DNA from: Dyella_B nitratireducens
GTDB taxonomy: Bacteria; Pseudomonadota; Gammaproteobacteria; Xanthomonadales; Rhodanobacteraceae
DNA: 64,000 nt
Direction of reading: 5' to 3'
NCBI RefSeq assembly: GCF_049532905.1
Contig: NZ_CP064032.1
Coordinates: 3,906,001-3,970,000 of the forward strand
Below are positions 7,736 through 16,441 of this stretch, one piece after another. Made by a program: the position numbers and the translations under genes. Numbering within the stretch: the first letter of the stretch is position 1; each line of letters begins with the position of its first letter. The notes under the pieces are model-generated. The model was not told the DNA's origin. It saw only the letters and a program-made list of their open reading frames with translations, and searched no databases.

Positions 7736-8317
7736 TCAGGCTTTTTGGAAGCGCGGCAAGATATCGCGCAGTGTCGTCAATCGGTGCAACGGATCGGTCA
7801 TTTCCAGCAACTGTTGTTGCTCTTCTCGCGCCAAGGGCAACAGTTCCGCAAGACGAAAGCCCAACCAGCCGGCATCGTCATAAGAGGTACGCGGCGCATG
7901 TCGCCAGTGCTGCCCCATCGTTTCAATCAAACGCTCAAGGATGGTCTGCAGCAAGGCGAATTCCACAGGCACCTCTTGTGGCAGCTCGTCGGGCCATAGT
8001 TGCACGTCGCCGCGTAGCAAGCCATCGGAGCGGGCGCGCGTGCGCAACACGCGAAAACGGCTACCACCTTCAGCGGCGACACCGAGCAGACCATCGTCGC
8101 GATGGTTGAAATCCACGATGTGTGCCAACGTGCCAATAGCCGCCGGACGCGCCGGCGCCCCCACCTCGGTACCCTCCAGGATGAGGCAGACGCCGAAGGC
8201 CGTGCCATGACGGGTGCATTCGCGCACCAGATCCAGATAGCGCGGCTCGAAGATACGCAACTGCAATTGCCCGCCCGGATACAGCACGGTACCGAGCGGA
8301 AACAAAGGGACTTCCAT
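7736..8317 (-). CDS. LON N-terminal (substrate-binding) domain protein
   Basis: Stand-alone PUA-like LON N-domain protein of 193 aa without the AAA+ or protease parts of Lon. It begins MEVPLFPLGTVLYPGGQLQL and continues RIFEPRYLDLV and FGVCLI, the family's diagnostic blocks. In bacteria such proteins are of unsettled function, proposed to bind peptides or unfolded proteins. The start was chosen because the family begins within a few residues of PLFPLG and an AGGT lies about 10 bases upstream; in-frame ATGs at 8338 and 8347 are alternatives. It is divergent from the ABC exporter and 12 bp ahead of the SDR gene. Confidence 0.85.
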   Translation of the reverse strand: MEVPLFPLGTVLYPGGQLQLRIFEPRYLDLVRECTRHGTAFGVCLILEGTEVGAPARPAAIGTLAHIVDFNHRDDGLLGVAAEGGSRFRVLRTRARSDGLLRGDVQLWPDELPQEVPVEFALLQTILERLIETMGQHWRHAPRTSYDDAGWLGFRLAELLPLAREEQQQLLEMTDPLHRLTTLRDILPRFQKA

Positions 8318-8415
8318 GGAATGTACCTGGGCGGCCATGCCAAACATATTAGCCACTGGACGTGTCAGATCGCACACGGCAGAGTGCGCCGAGTCCACGC
8401 AGGAAGCTCTACCGG

Positions 8416-9351
8416 ATGTCCGTCACACCGCTGGCCACCGTCACGCCCCCCGCCTCGACACTCGTGCAGCAAGCGCCTGCTTCGCCCGTGCTGGAGGTTC
8501 GCGGCCTGGACAAATCCTTCAAGAAGCGCCACGTGCTCAACGCGCTGGACTGGAGCGTGCCAAGCGGACGCGTGATCGGCCTGCTTGGCCGCAACGGCGC
8601 AGGCAAAACCACACTGCTGCGCTGTCTGCTCGGCCTGTCACCGATCGATGGCGGCGACATCATGCTATTTGGCGAGCCGATGCTGGAACCGGGCGGCGAA
8701 CGCATGCATCGCATCGGCTTCGTGCCACAGACCTTCGATCTGTTTCCATGGATGAAGGTGCGGGCCTATCTTGATTTCACCGCCGCGTTTTACGTGCGCT
8801 GGAACCACGACTTGGTAGAACGGTTGCTGGCGAACTGGGAACTGGACGTCAAGCAGAAGATCGGTGAGCTCTCGCAGGGCCAGCGCCAGAAGCTGGCGAT
8901 CGTGCGTGCGATCGCGCCCGATCCGGATCTGCTCGTGCTGGACGAGCCGGTGGCCAGCCTCGATCCGCAAGCACGCCGCGCCTTCATGGGCGAGTTGCTG
9001 ACACTGATGCGCGCACCGGGCAAGACGGTGATTTTTTCCACTCACATCACCGCCGATCTCGAACGCGCCGACGCGGATATCGCGCTGCTGCGCGATGGCC
9101 GGATCCAATTCATGCGGCCGCTGGCCGAACTGCGTGAGCGGCTGAAGCGCGTAGTGTTCACGCGCACGGAAGGCTGGACGCAGGCGCCAACGGTTGCGGG
9201 CAGCTTGAAATCACACGTGCAAGGCGAGCAGGCGGTGCTGCTGGTCGAAGATCCACTCATGGATAGCCTGCATGCACTCGCCGATCGCGAAAACGCGACC
9301 ATGAACGTGGAAACACCCACGCTGGAAGATCTGTTCGTGGAGCTGGCATGA
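8416..9351 (+). CDS. ABC transporter ATP-binding protein
   Basis: 311-aa nucleotide-binding subunit. Seen: Walker A GLLGRNGAGKTTLL, Q-loop region IGFVPQTFDLF, signature LSQGQRQKL (a variant of LSGGQ), Walker B LLVLDEPVASLDP and the switch His of FSTHI. This is the CcmA/NatA-like exporter type. About 100 C-terminal residues follow the ATPase core. The ATG at 8416 was taken because upstream codons are low-complexity and unlike the family. Its stop overlaps the start of the permease gene (ATGA), so the two are translationally coupled. The exported substrate is unknown. Confidence 0.92.
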   Translation: MSVTPLATVTPPASTLVQQAPASPVLEVRGLDKSFKKRHVLNALDWSVPSGRVIGLLGRNGAGKTTLLRCLLGLSPIDGGDIMLFGEPMLEPGGERMHRIGFVPQTFDLFPWMKVRAYLDFTAAFYVRWNHDLVERLLANWELDVKQKIGELSQGQRQKLAIVRAIAPDPDLLVLDEPVASLDPQARRAFMGELLTLMRAPGKTVIFSTHITADLERADADIALLRDGRIQFMRPLAELRERLKRVVFTRTEGWTQAPTVAGSLKSHVQGEQAVLLVEDPLMDSLHALADRENATMNVETPTLEDLFVELA

Positions 9352-10763
9352 CCATCGCTTGGCAGCTCTGGTTGCAATTGTTCCGCCGCACGCCTTTGTT
9401 GGTAGTGCTGGCAAACCTGCTGCGCCTGGGCGCCGCGTACTTCGCGGTGCGATGGTTGCGTGGTGACCAAGAACTCGTTTTTATAGCGGCCACGCTGTTC
9501 GCCGTGGCCACCTGGATGTGGCACACCGGCCAAGGCTATAACCTGCGCGGCGTATGCGTGCCGGAAAGCTTTCTGCTACCCAATTTCCGCAGACGACTGC
9601 TGGAATACGGTGTCATTGATGCCGCGATGTGGGTGTTGCTGCCACTGGCCGTAGCTGCCATAGGTGGCGCTTCCTACCTTTTTCTGATGGCCTGCTGTTT
9701 ACTGGTCATCGCCGGCGCGGGCCTGCTGATGGGTAGCAACCCACGCACCGGTGCCTATATCTGGCCCTTCTTTGTGGTGCTTGGCTGGATGCCATCATTC
9801 CTGAGCACGTTCTTCAAGGAAGCCCTGCACTCGCCGCTCACCCCATGGCTGCTGCTGGCCATCGTTGCTTTGTTGTTGAGATTCAGCATTGCGCCGCTGT
9901 TGCGAATCGAGGATCGCGAAACCGAGGCATCGCCGCTGGAAAGCACCAGCCTGGGCCGTACGCAGACGCGCACCCTGCCCGGCGAACCACGGCGTCTGGG
10001 CATGTTTGGCAAGCGCATCACCAGGCTTTACGAACAGCTGGCGGAGCGCGCACTGCAGCGCGCGCTGGTGGCATACCAGCGCCATCCAAACTTTCAGCGG
10101 CGCATGATCCTGGTACGGCGATTACTGCTGCCAAACGACAACCCGGAGGCCATCGCACTACGCATCGTGCTGGTCGGTGGCATCGTCTGCTTTTATTTCA
10201 TCGCGATCATGCATCGCCGGCATTTCAATCCGGTGATCATGGGGGCGTATGCGATCGTGCTCAGCATTTCTCGCTTCCCGCAATTGAACGTCGGCATGGT
10301 ACGCATGCGGCCGAACATGGCCGATCTTTATCTGACATTGGCACCGGAAACCCGTGCCGAATATCAGCAAACCATGTCGGATGCGCTGCTTATCCTGGTG
10401 CCGATCAGCCTGCTCACCGCGCTGGTGTATACCGTGTTCGGCATCGTGCTCGTGCATGCGCCGAATCCATGGCAGATGCTGTTCGTGGCGACGATCGTTT
10501 CGCTGGCCACGAGCTTGGCGGCGCTTGCGGTGCATCTGATCGGCCCGGAAGGCACCACGGGCCGCACCATCGTCAATCTTGTGGTGGTGTTCGGCACCAT
10601 GGCGGTGTATTGGGGTGGCTATTGGTTGGTAAGCACGGTCGGTTATGTCATCGGCGGTGGCTTGCTGGTGCTGGTTGCACTGGGTTTTGGCTTTGGCGTG
10701 TGGTTTGCCGCGCAACGCGAATATGTATCACGTGCGCCACGCTTCGATGCGCCTATCGGGTGA
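9348..10763 (+). CDS. ABC transporter permease, unknown substrate
   Basis: 471-aa integral membrane protein with about ten hydrophobic segments in two blocks (roughly residues 15-190 and 270-455), separated by a basic, charged cytoplasmic stretch of about 80 residues (LGRTQTRTLPGEPRRL and following). It overlaps the ATP-binding gene by four bases. No named permease family was recognised from the sequence. With no periplasmic binding protein nearby, export is more likely than import. Confidence 0.82.
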   Translation: MTIAWQLWLQLFRRTPLLVVLANLLRLGAAYFAVRWLRGDQELVFIAATLFAVATWMWHTGQGYNLRGVCVPESFLLPNFRRRLLEYGVIDAAMWVLLPLAVAAIGGASYLFLMACCLLVIAGAGLLMGSNPRTGAYIWPFFVVLGWMPSFLSTFFKEALHSPLTPWLLLAIVALLLRFSIAPLLRIEDRETEASPLESTSLGRTQTRTLPGEPRRLGMFGKRITRLYEQLAERALQRALVAYQRHPNFQRRMILVRRLLLPNDNPEAIALRIVLVGGIVCFYFIAIMHRRHFNPVIMGAYAIVLSISRFPQLNVGMVRMRPNMADLYLTLAPETRAEYQQTMSDALLILVPISLLTALVYTVFGIVLVHAPNPWQMLFVATIVSLATSLAALAVHLIGPEGTTGRTIVNLVVVFGTMAVYWGGYWLVSTVGYVIGGGLLVLVALGFGFGVWFAAQREYVSRAPRFDAPIG

Positions 10764-10783
10764 TGCAGGCTGGAAAGCCCAAT

Positions 10784-12139
10784 CTACGAAGCGAGCGTTT
10801 CGACGAAGCGACGCGGTGCGTTCTCGAAGCCGCCGTTGGACATGAACACCACGTGGTCACCGGCATGCGCCTGTGCTTTCAGCGCAGCAAGGAGTTCGTC
10901 GACGGTAGATGCTGTGCTGGCGCGTCCGTGCAACGCATCGGTAACGCGCCTGGCATCCCATGGCAATTCGGGGCGATGCAAGAAAACCACCGCGTCGGCA
11001 TCGGCCAATGAGGGTGCCAATGCTTCAGCGTGCGCGCCAAGACGCATGGAGTTGGAGCGCGGCTCCAGTGCGACGAGAATGCGTGCCTTACCCACTTTCG
11101 CGCGCAAGCCAGCCAGCGTGGTGGCGATGGCCGTGGGGTGATGCGCGAAGTCGTCGTAGATGCGCACGCCGCCGACGTCGCCAACCACTTCCATGCGACG
11201 CTTCACACTCTGGAACGTACCAAAAGCCGCCAGTAACACCCGCGGGTCGGCACCTGCCGCTGTAGCCGCCGCCAACGCAGCCAGCGCATTCATCACGCTG
11301 TGATCACCGAGCAGCGGCCAACTCACTTCACCGATCGACTCACCCTTGTACTGCACGGCGAAGTGCGAGCCATCCGCTTCGACCAGGCGTGCCTGCCAGT
11401 CACCTTTGCCTATGCCGAAGGTTTCCACCGGCGTCCAGCAGCCCATCGCCAGCACATCGGCGAGATAGGCATCGTGCGCGTTGACGACCAGCTTGCCGTT
11501 ACCGGGTACCGTGCGCACAAGATGGTGGAACTGGCGCTGGATCGATGCGACATCCGGAAAGATGTCCGCGTGGTCGTATTCGAGGTTATTGAGGATGGCG
11601 ATGCGCGGTCTGTAATGCACGAACTTCGAGCGCTTGTCGAAAAACGCGCTGTCGTATTCGTCGGCCTCGATCACGAAATGCCTGCCCTGCCCCAGCCGCG
11701 CGGAGATGCCGAAGTTGCCGGGCACGCCGCCAATCAGGAAACCGGGAGCCAATCCTGCGCTGTCGAGCAGATGGGCCAGCAGGCTGGTGGTGGTGGTCTT
11801 GCCATGCGTGCCGGCCACGGCCAGCACTTCGCGCTCGACCAGCAAACGCTCGCCCAGCCATTGCGGGCCGGACACGTAGCGCAACTGCTGGTTGAGCATG
11901 TATTCGACAGCGGGATTACCGCGCACCATCGCATTGCCGACGATGACCAGGTCCGGCGAAGGCTGCAGGTATTCGGCCTTGTAGCCTTGCATCAACTCGA
12001 TGCCGAGCGCTTCGAGCTGGGTGCTCATCGGCGGGTAGACGTTGGCGTCGGAACCTTCCACTGTTTCGCCGAGTTCGCGCGCCAACGCGGCGACGCCACC
12101 CATGAAGGTGCCGCAGATACCGAGGATGTGCAGACGCAT
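10784..12139 (-). CDS. mpl: UDP-N-acetylmuramate:L-Ala-gamma-D-Glu-meso-DAP ligase
   Basis: Murein-recycling ligase that joins the tripeptide released from old peptidoglycan to UDP-MurNAc. The 451-aa protein starts MRLHILGICGTFMGGVAALA, the Mpl variant of the Mur nucleotide-binding start, followed by the ATP-binding loop VAGTHGKTTTTS, EADEYDSAFFDKRSKF, NLEYDHADIF and the late FAHHPTA block. The EADEYDSAFFDKR segment separates Mpl from MurC. The gene stands alone between the convergent ABC permease and adk. Confidence 0.95.
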   Translation of the reverse strand: MRLHILGICGTFMGGVAALARELGETVEGSDANVYPPMSTQLEALGIELMQGYKAEYLQPSPDLVIVGNAMVRGNPAVEYMLNQQLRYVSGPQWLGERLLVEREVLAVAGTHGKTTTTSLLAHLLDSAGLAPGFLIGGVPGNFGISARLGQGRHFVIEADEYDSAFFDKRSKFVHYRPRIAILNNLEYDHADIFPDVASIQRQFHHLVRTVPGNGKLVVNAHDAYLADVLAMGCWTPVETFGIGKGDWQARLVEADGSHFAVQYKGESIGEVSWPLLGDHSVMNALAALAAATAAGADPRVLLAAFGTFQSVKRRMEVVGDVGGVRIYDDFAHHPTAIATTLAGLRAKVGKARILVALEPRSNSMRLGAHAEALAPSLADADAVVFLHRPELPWDARRVTDALHGRASTASTVDELLAALKAQAHAGDHVVFMSNGGFENAPRRFVETLAS

Positions 12140-12188
12140 GCGGTTTACTGTGGTTTCCGAAGCTGTCGTAAGGTCCTGGCTTGCAAGA

Positions 12189-12216
12189 CGTCATTCCGGC
12201 AAAAGCAGGAATGACG
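12189..12216. repeat. CGTCATTCC palindromic repeat, degenerate copy
   Basis: CGTCATTCC and GGAATGACG (9-bp perfect arms, 10-base loop) upstream of mpl. The arms belong to the widespread GTCATTCCCGC-type intergenic palindrome; related degraded copies lie at 34763-34792 and 46093-46123. Confidence 0.55.
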
Positions 12217-12280
12217 GCAAGGAGGATGCGAGCATTGTGGCAAGAACTACAGGCTAGCGCCTTTGAGCAAAAAAGCCGAC

Positions 12281-12865
12281 TTAGCTGTTAGCCGCCGCCG
12301 TCTCATTCGCTAGCGCACGCTTCACGCGCGCCGTGACTTCATCCAGGTCGCCCACGCCGTCCACCACCTGCAGCTTCCCGCGGCGCGCGAAGAAATCGGC
12401 CACCGGCGCCGTCTGCTCGGCGTAGACCTTCAGGCGATCGCGCACCACCACCGGATCGTCGTCCTTGCGGTGTTCTGCGGCAAAGCGGATTTCGCAGCGC
12501 TTGATGATCACTTCGTTCTGCACTTCCAGCTTCACCACCGCATCCAATGGCTGGCCGATCTTGGTGAGCAGGTGATCCAGCGCATCGGCCTGCGCAAGGT
12601 TGCGCGGGTAGCCGTCGAGGATGAAACCGGGTCGGGTGTCGGGTTCCGCCAGGCGCTCTTCCAGCATACCTAGCAGAATGTCATCAGAGACCAGTTGGCC
12701 GGCGTCCATCACCGCCTTGGCCTTCATGCCGAGTGGCGTGCCTGCTTTCACCGCTGCACGCAGCATGTCGCCGGTCGAGATGTGCGGCACGCCGAGATCG
12801 GCCTTCAGCCGAGCCGCCTGGGTACCCTTGCCCGAGCCGGGCGCGCCAAGAAGGACAAGTCGCAT
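12281..12865 (-). CDS. adk: Adenylate kinase
   Basis: Catalyses ATP + AMP = 2 ADP. 194 aa from the ATG at 12865: P-loop LLGAPGSGKGTQA, AMP-binding STGDMLR, GFILDGYPR and VVRDRLKVY. The region between the CORE and the final helix is the short-LID type without zinc cysteines, as usual for Xanthomonadales enzymes. An upstream in-frame start would add four residues (MWRH) and was rejected because the family begins MRLVLLG. It lies on the same strand as mpl, about 140 bp upstream of it. Confidence 0.96.
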   Translation of the reverse strand: MRLVLLGAPGSGKGTQAARLKADLGVPHISTGDMLRAAVKAGTPLGMKAKAVMDAGQLVSDDILLGMLEERLAEPDTRPGFILDGYPRNLAQADALDHLLTKIGQPLDAVVKLEVQNEVIIKRCEIRFAAEHRKDDDPVVVRDRLKVYAEQTAPVADFFARRGKLQVVDGVGDLDEVTARVKRALANETAAANS

Positions 12866-13058
12866 ATGTCTCCACAAGACCCCGAGTTCTGTCGCACACT
12901 GCGGCAGTTACTAAGGATTCCTTAGTTTAATGCCGGTCAAGGTAGCGTCTGCAGGGGGTGCCGTCAAACGAAGTACGCCCCAAATTCACGCCAAGTCGCT
13001 GATATATATGCGATCCGTGATTGAAGTCGAATTGTCATAGGCCTTCGGAGAGCATTTT

Positions 13059-13220
13059 ATGAAGTCCAAGAACCTGCTTTCATATTCCAAGTGCTTCGCA
13101 CTGCGCCTGCGCGGTCGTCAGGTGGTAGCACGGGGCGCAGCGCCAGACTGGTTGTCTGGTCAAGTCACGCGCTGCCGCATGGCGGCCGCGCAGGCGCAGT
13201 GCGGAGGGCTTGGAATATGA
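13059..13220 (+). CDS. Putative 53-aa leader peptide overlapping the pfp start
   Basis: Short reading frame starting MKSKNLLSYSKCFALRLRGR, with a good Shine-Dalgarno (GGAG at 13047-13050, eight bases before the ATG). It ends in a TGA that overlaps the pfp ATG as ATGA, the classic layout for translational coupling. It reads through both arms of the large hairpin described separately, so a ribosome translating it would melt the structure covering the pfp start. The peptide resembles no family I know, is basic and Cys-containing, and may matter only as a translated regulator. Translation is inferred from spacing and layout. Confidence 0.45.
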   Translation: MKSKNLLSYSKCFALRLRGRQVVARGAAPDWLSGQVTRCRMAAAQAQCGGLGI

Positions 13221-13223
13221 AAG
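13077..13223 (+). promoter_or_regulatory. 44-bp hairpin enclosing the pfp start codon
   Basis: Bases 13077-13120 pair with 13180-13223 over 44 positions with only one mismatch (G13093/G13207); four pairs are G-U in RNA (13092, 13096, 13115, 13118) and the rest are Watson-Crick. The 59-base loop contains a second stem (GCAGCG/CGCTGC around CCAGAC/GTCTGG). The right arm contains the GGAGGG ribosome-binding site and the ATG (13217-13219) of pfp, so the folded RNA would block pfp initiation. It sits inside the 53-codon upstream ORF. Translational control is inferred; the base pairing is directly visible. Confidence 0.75.
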
Positions 13224-14494
13224 GAGGTTCTCAAGCCCGTTCCGTTACCGGTCGCCTGTTGTACGCCCAGTCAGGCGGGGTGACTGCCGTGATCAATGCC
13301 ACTGCCGCCGGCGTGATTCAAACGGCGCGCGCGCATCGCATTCCCGTGTACGCGGCACACAACGGCATCCTCGGCGCGTTGCGCGAAGAGCTGATCGACA
13401 CCACCAAGGAAACGGCGTCCGCCATCGCCGCGCTCAAGCACACGCCGGGTGGCGCGTTCGGCTCCTGCCGCTACAAGCTGAAATCGCTCGATGCCAATCG
13501 CGCCGAGTACGAGCGGCTGATCGAGGTGTTCCGCGCGCACGACATCCGCTGGTTCCTCTACAACGGCGGCAATGATTCGGCCGACACGGCGCTGAAGATT
13601 TCGCAGCTGGGTCAATCCATGGATTACGACATCCGCTGCATCGGCGTGCCCAAGACGGTGGACAACGATCTCGCCGTGACCGACTGCTGCCCGGGCTTCG
13701 GCTCCGTGGCGAAATACACCGCCGTGTCCACCCTGGAGGCAAGCCTGGACGTGGCCTCCATGGCCGATACCTCCACCAAGGTGTTCATCCTGGAAGTGAT
13801 GGGCCGCCACGCTGGCTGGATCGCTGCCGCGTCGGGCCTGGCCGGCGAAGGCGCGGATGCACCGCCGCACATCATCCTGTTCCCCGAGCGCGTGTTCGAT
13901 GAAGCCGCCTTCCTCGCCAAGGTGAAAGCCACGGTGGAACGGGTGGGCTGGTGCACGGTGGTCGCCTCCGAAGGCATCAAGAATCACGAAGGCCAGTTCC
14001 TGGCTGAAGCCGGTACGCGTGACGCGTTCGGTCATACGCAGCTCGGCGGTGTCGCGCCGGTGCTGGCCGCGCTGGTGAAGGAGAAGCTCGGCTACAAGTA
14101 CCACTGGGCGCTGCCCGATTACCTGCAACGCTCGGCGCGTCACCTGGCGTCCAAGACCGATGCCGATCAAGCCTATGCCGTCGGCAAGGCGGCGGTGGAT
14201 TACGCGCTGGCAGGCATGAATGCAGTGATGCCGGTGATCGTGCGCACGTCCGACGCGCCGTATCGCTGGAAACTTGAGCCAGCGCCACTGACAAAGATCG
14301 CCAATCACGAAAAGAAAATGCCCGACAAATTCATCGCCCGCGATGGCTTCGGCATCACGGCCGCTGCGCGGCGCTATCTATCACCGCTGATTCACGGCGA
14401 GGCACCGCCGCCCTATCGACGTGAGGGCTTGCCCAAGTACGCGGCGCTGAAAAATCACCTCATCGTGCCGAAATTGCCCGCCTTCCATACCTGA
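13217..14494 (+). CDS. pfp: Pyrophosphate-dependent 6-phosphofructokinase
   Basis: Interconverts fructose 6-phosphate and fructose 1,6-bisphosphate using PPi in place of ATP, so it is reversible. 425 aa. The N-terminus carries LLYAQSGGVTAVINA; the phosphate-donor loop reads GGND (residues 117-120) where ATP enzymes have GGDGS, and the catalytic block is PKTVDND with Lys146, the residue that marks PPi-users. MGRHAGWIAAASGL supplies the sugar-phosphate site. The start is the ATG at 13217; no later start fits before GRLLYAQSGG. The AAGGAGG immediately after the start codon (13221-13227) has no suitable start codon behind it. A large hairpin covers the start, and hppA lies about 1.9 kb downstream. 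Confidence 0.93.
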   Translation: MKGGSQARSVTGRLLYAQSGGVTAVINATAAGVIQTARAHRIPVYAAHNGILGALREELIDTTKETASAIAALKHTPGGAFGSCRYKLKSLDANRAEYERLIEVFRAHDIRWFLYNGGNDSADTALKISQLGQSMDYDIRCIGVPKTVDNDLAVTDCCPGFGSVAKYTAVSTLEASLDVASMADTSTKVFILEVMGRHAGWIAAASGLAGEGADAPPHIILFPERVFDEAAFLAKVKATVERVGWCTVVASEGIKNHEGQFLAEAGTRDAFGHTQLGGVAPVLAALVKEKLGYKYHWALPDYLQRSARHLASKTDADQAYAVGKAAVDYALAGMNAVMPVIVRTSDAPYRWKLEPAPLTKIANHEKKMPDKFIARDGFGITAAARRYLSPLIHGEAPPPYRREGLPKYAALKNHLIVPKLPAFHT

Positions 14495-14532
14495 GCCCTG
14501 CGCTTCACACGGGCCTTACACAAGAAAGACCT

Positions 14533-14572
14533 GCAATGGGCTGCTTTTCACATTTGAAAAGCAGCCCATTGC
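14533..14572. terminator. Perfect 18-bp hairpin between pfp and the hexosaminidase
   Basis: GCAATGGGCTGCTTTTCA and its exact complement are separated by a four-base CATT loop. There is no T-run after it on the plus strand, so intrinsic termination is uncertain, but it sits 38 bp after the pfp stop and would be a very stable 3' end. An ATG inside the left arm opens a longer frame for the next gene but is clearly not its start. Confidence 0.5.
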
Positions 14573-14625
14573 TGCGTCATTTCGAGTTCCGGCCGTCTTT
14601 GTTTTCCATCACGGAGGATATCGTC

Positions 14626-16260
14626 ATGCGTATCTGCGCAAAGCGCGGGATGAGTGCGGTATTTGTCATCGCGTTTTTGATCGGTGTGACCATACCCGCC
14701 GGCGTGGCGAGAGCCAGCCTTTTCGGCCCGCCATCCACGCCGCTGATCCCTAACGTCCAGCAATACACATCCGGCATCTCAGTGTGGAAACCTGCCGCGA
14801 ACACACGCATCGTGCTGGATGCAACGGCTTCCGCGCAGCTTCAGGATGCTGCCAACGTGCTGGCACAGGAAATGGTTTCCGAAGGATGGGAAAGCACGCC
14901 GCCCGCCGTCGTACAGGGCGTCACTTCCCAAGCTGCAGACATTCATCTTTTTTTGGGTCCGGTGAGTGACGTCAGCAGCCCTGAGGGTTACCAGATCACC
15001 GTGGCAAACGGCCTGCAGATCAAGGGCGTAGGCGTCGCTGGCGCTTTCTATGCAACGCGCACCCTCCTGCAAACGCTGCGCACCCGGAAACAGTATGCCG
15101 GCACCGTCGTCGATTGGCCGGCCTACGCGCATCGCGGCGTCATGGTGGATATTGCGCGCAAGTATTTCACGCCAGGCTGGATCGAGCAGCTCATTCGGGA
15201 TATGGCGTGGATGAAGTTGAATGTGTTGCAGCTCCATATTTCCGACAACACGGGTTTCGGCATTCAATTGGCCGGCCATCCCGACATCACGACGTCGCCT
15301 TCGCTGAGCCGAGCCGACGTGCAAGCGATCCTCGCGGTGGCCATCCGCTATCACGTCGAAATCATCCCGGATGTTGATACGCCTTCGCATGCCACCAAAC
15401 TGCTGGCCAATCACCCACCGTGGCAACTCAAGCTTGCCAACGGCGACAGGTTGAGCGATCACATCGACTATTCGATTCCCGCGGCCAGGCACTATGTGGC
15501 GTCCCTCCTCACCGAAGTGGCTCAACTCTTTCCCGGGCGACGCTTCCATATCGGAGGCGACGAATATTTTCCGGCCCCGTGGCAAACCGGTAACGATCTT
15601 GTCACCGCCACGAGCGCACCGCAGTTGGTCGCCTATGCACAATCCATCGGCGGACCCCATGCCACGCTCTTCAATGGCTTCAATGTCTATTTCAATGAAC
15701 TTGGCGGTGTGTTGACGTCGCTCGGCAAGACCCCTGCCGTATGGAGTGACGACATCTACCCCGGCGACGGCGTCAGCGCTATGGCGTTGAACACCTCTAC
15801 ACAAATCGTCGACTGGATCCGCTGGAACGACACCAAACCCAATGCCGGTAACTATGCCAAGGCGGGGTATCCGATCATCAATGTCAATGGCGATTATCTG
15901 TACTTCATTCTCGATGGCACCAGCCATACTGGGGTAGGCACCGGCCCGACCAAAAACCCGCAGGGCATTTACGAAACGTGGGCGCCGCGCACCTTCATGG
16001 GCAGCGCCGGTAACGGTGGCGATTACGTGCTGCCTACCTATCTGCCGATGCTCGGCGCGCAATTGTCGATCTGGTGTGACAGTCCAAATGCTTTGACGGA
16101 AACCCAGGTGAGCCAGCGGTTCACGCCCTGGCGCAGCACGTTTGCACAGCAGGTGTGGGGCTCGTCCAAGATCGTTTCTTCGTACAACCGCGGCCTGTTG
16201 AGCAGTGGCTTCGTCGACATCATGTCAAGGGTGGGTCCTGCTCCGGCAGGCGTGAACTAA
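14626..16260 (+). CDS. Secreted beta-N-acetylhexosaminidase (GH20)
   Basis: Hydrolyses terminal N-acetylglucosamine or N-acetylgalactosamine from chito-oligosaccharides or glycans by substrate-assisted catalysis. 544 aa. A signal peptide (MRICAKRGMSAVFVIAFLIG, cleaved after ARA) is followed by a GH20b-type N-terminal domain (about residues 35-160) and the TIM-barrel GH20 domain beginning AHRGVMVDIARKYF. The catalytic Asp-Glu pair is in FHIGGDEYF (Asp312-Glu313). The ATG at 14626 has GGAGG about ten bases upstream. Likely periplasmic or extracellular; role in chitin use or glycan turnover is inferred. Confidence 0.92.
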   Translation: MRICAKRGMSAVFVIAFLIGVTIPAGVARASLFGPPSTPLIPNVQQYTSGISVWKPAANTRIVLDATASAQLQDAANVLAQEMVSEGWESTPPAVVQGVTSQAADIHLFLGPVSDVSSPEGYQITVANGLQIKGVGVAGAFYATRTLLQTLRTRKQYAGTVVDWPAYAHRGVMVDIARKYFTPGWIEQLIRDMAWMKLNVLQLHISDNTGFGIQLAGHPDITTSPSLSRADVQAILAVAIRYHVEIIPDVDTPSHATKLLANHPPWQLKLANGDRLSDHIDYSIPAARHYVASLLTEVAQLFPGRRFHIGGDEYFPAPWQTGNDLVTATSAPQLVAYAQSIGGPHATLFNGFNVYFNELGGVLTSLGKTPAVWSDDIYPGDGVSAMALNTSTQIVDWIRWNDTKPNAGNYAKAGYPIINVNGDYLYFILDGTSHTGVGTGPTKNPQGIYETWAPRTFMGSAGNGGDYVLPTYLPMLGAQLSIWCDSPNALTETQVSQRFTPWRSTFAQQVWGSSKIVSSYNRGLLSSGFVDIMSRVGPAPAGVN

Positions 16261-16338
16261 GAAGACGCTGATTCGTTGCGCGTCGATGACAGCGGCAGGA
16301 TGCAGCGATCCATGTGATGCACACATTGTCGCACCTGC

Positions 16339-16367
16339 TTGACCGCTGCGACGCACAACGAATAAAT
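16339..16367 (+). promoter_or_regulatory. Candidate sigma-70 promoter of hppA
   Basis: TTGACC (16339-16344) and ATAAAT (16362-16367) are separated by 17 bases, about 75 bp ahead of the hppA start. It is a reasonable match to -35/-10 hexamers but was found by eye only; a TATACT at 16382 with no good -35 is an alternative. Confidence 0.4.
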
Positions 16368-16441
16368 CGCGAACCTCTGTCTATACTGCCCCATCAGTCC
16401 GCTTCAAATCACTTGGTTCAACCAACGATGGGGAGGCACCG

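Noticed and set aside
13077..13223. The pfp hairpin was considered as an insertion-sequence remnant
   Set aside because: No target-site duplication or transposase trace was seen, and G-U positions in the stem favour an RNA structure; cannot be excluded without a genome search.
13271..14308. Long minus-strand reading frame (345 codons) opposite pfp
   Set aside because: It is antisense to a clear phosphofructokinase, has no family resemblance and the low-complexity His/Gly/Arg composition expected of a shadow frame.
14779..16062. Minus-strand frame of 427 codons opposite the GH20 gene
   Set aside because: Same reasons: opposite a well-supported enzyme and without recognisable domains.
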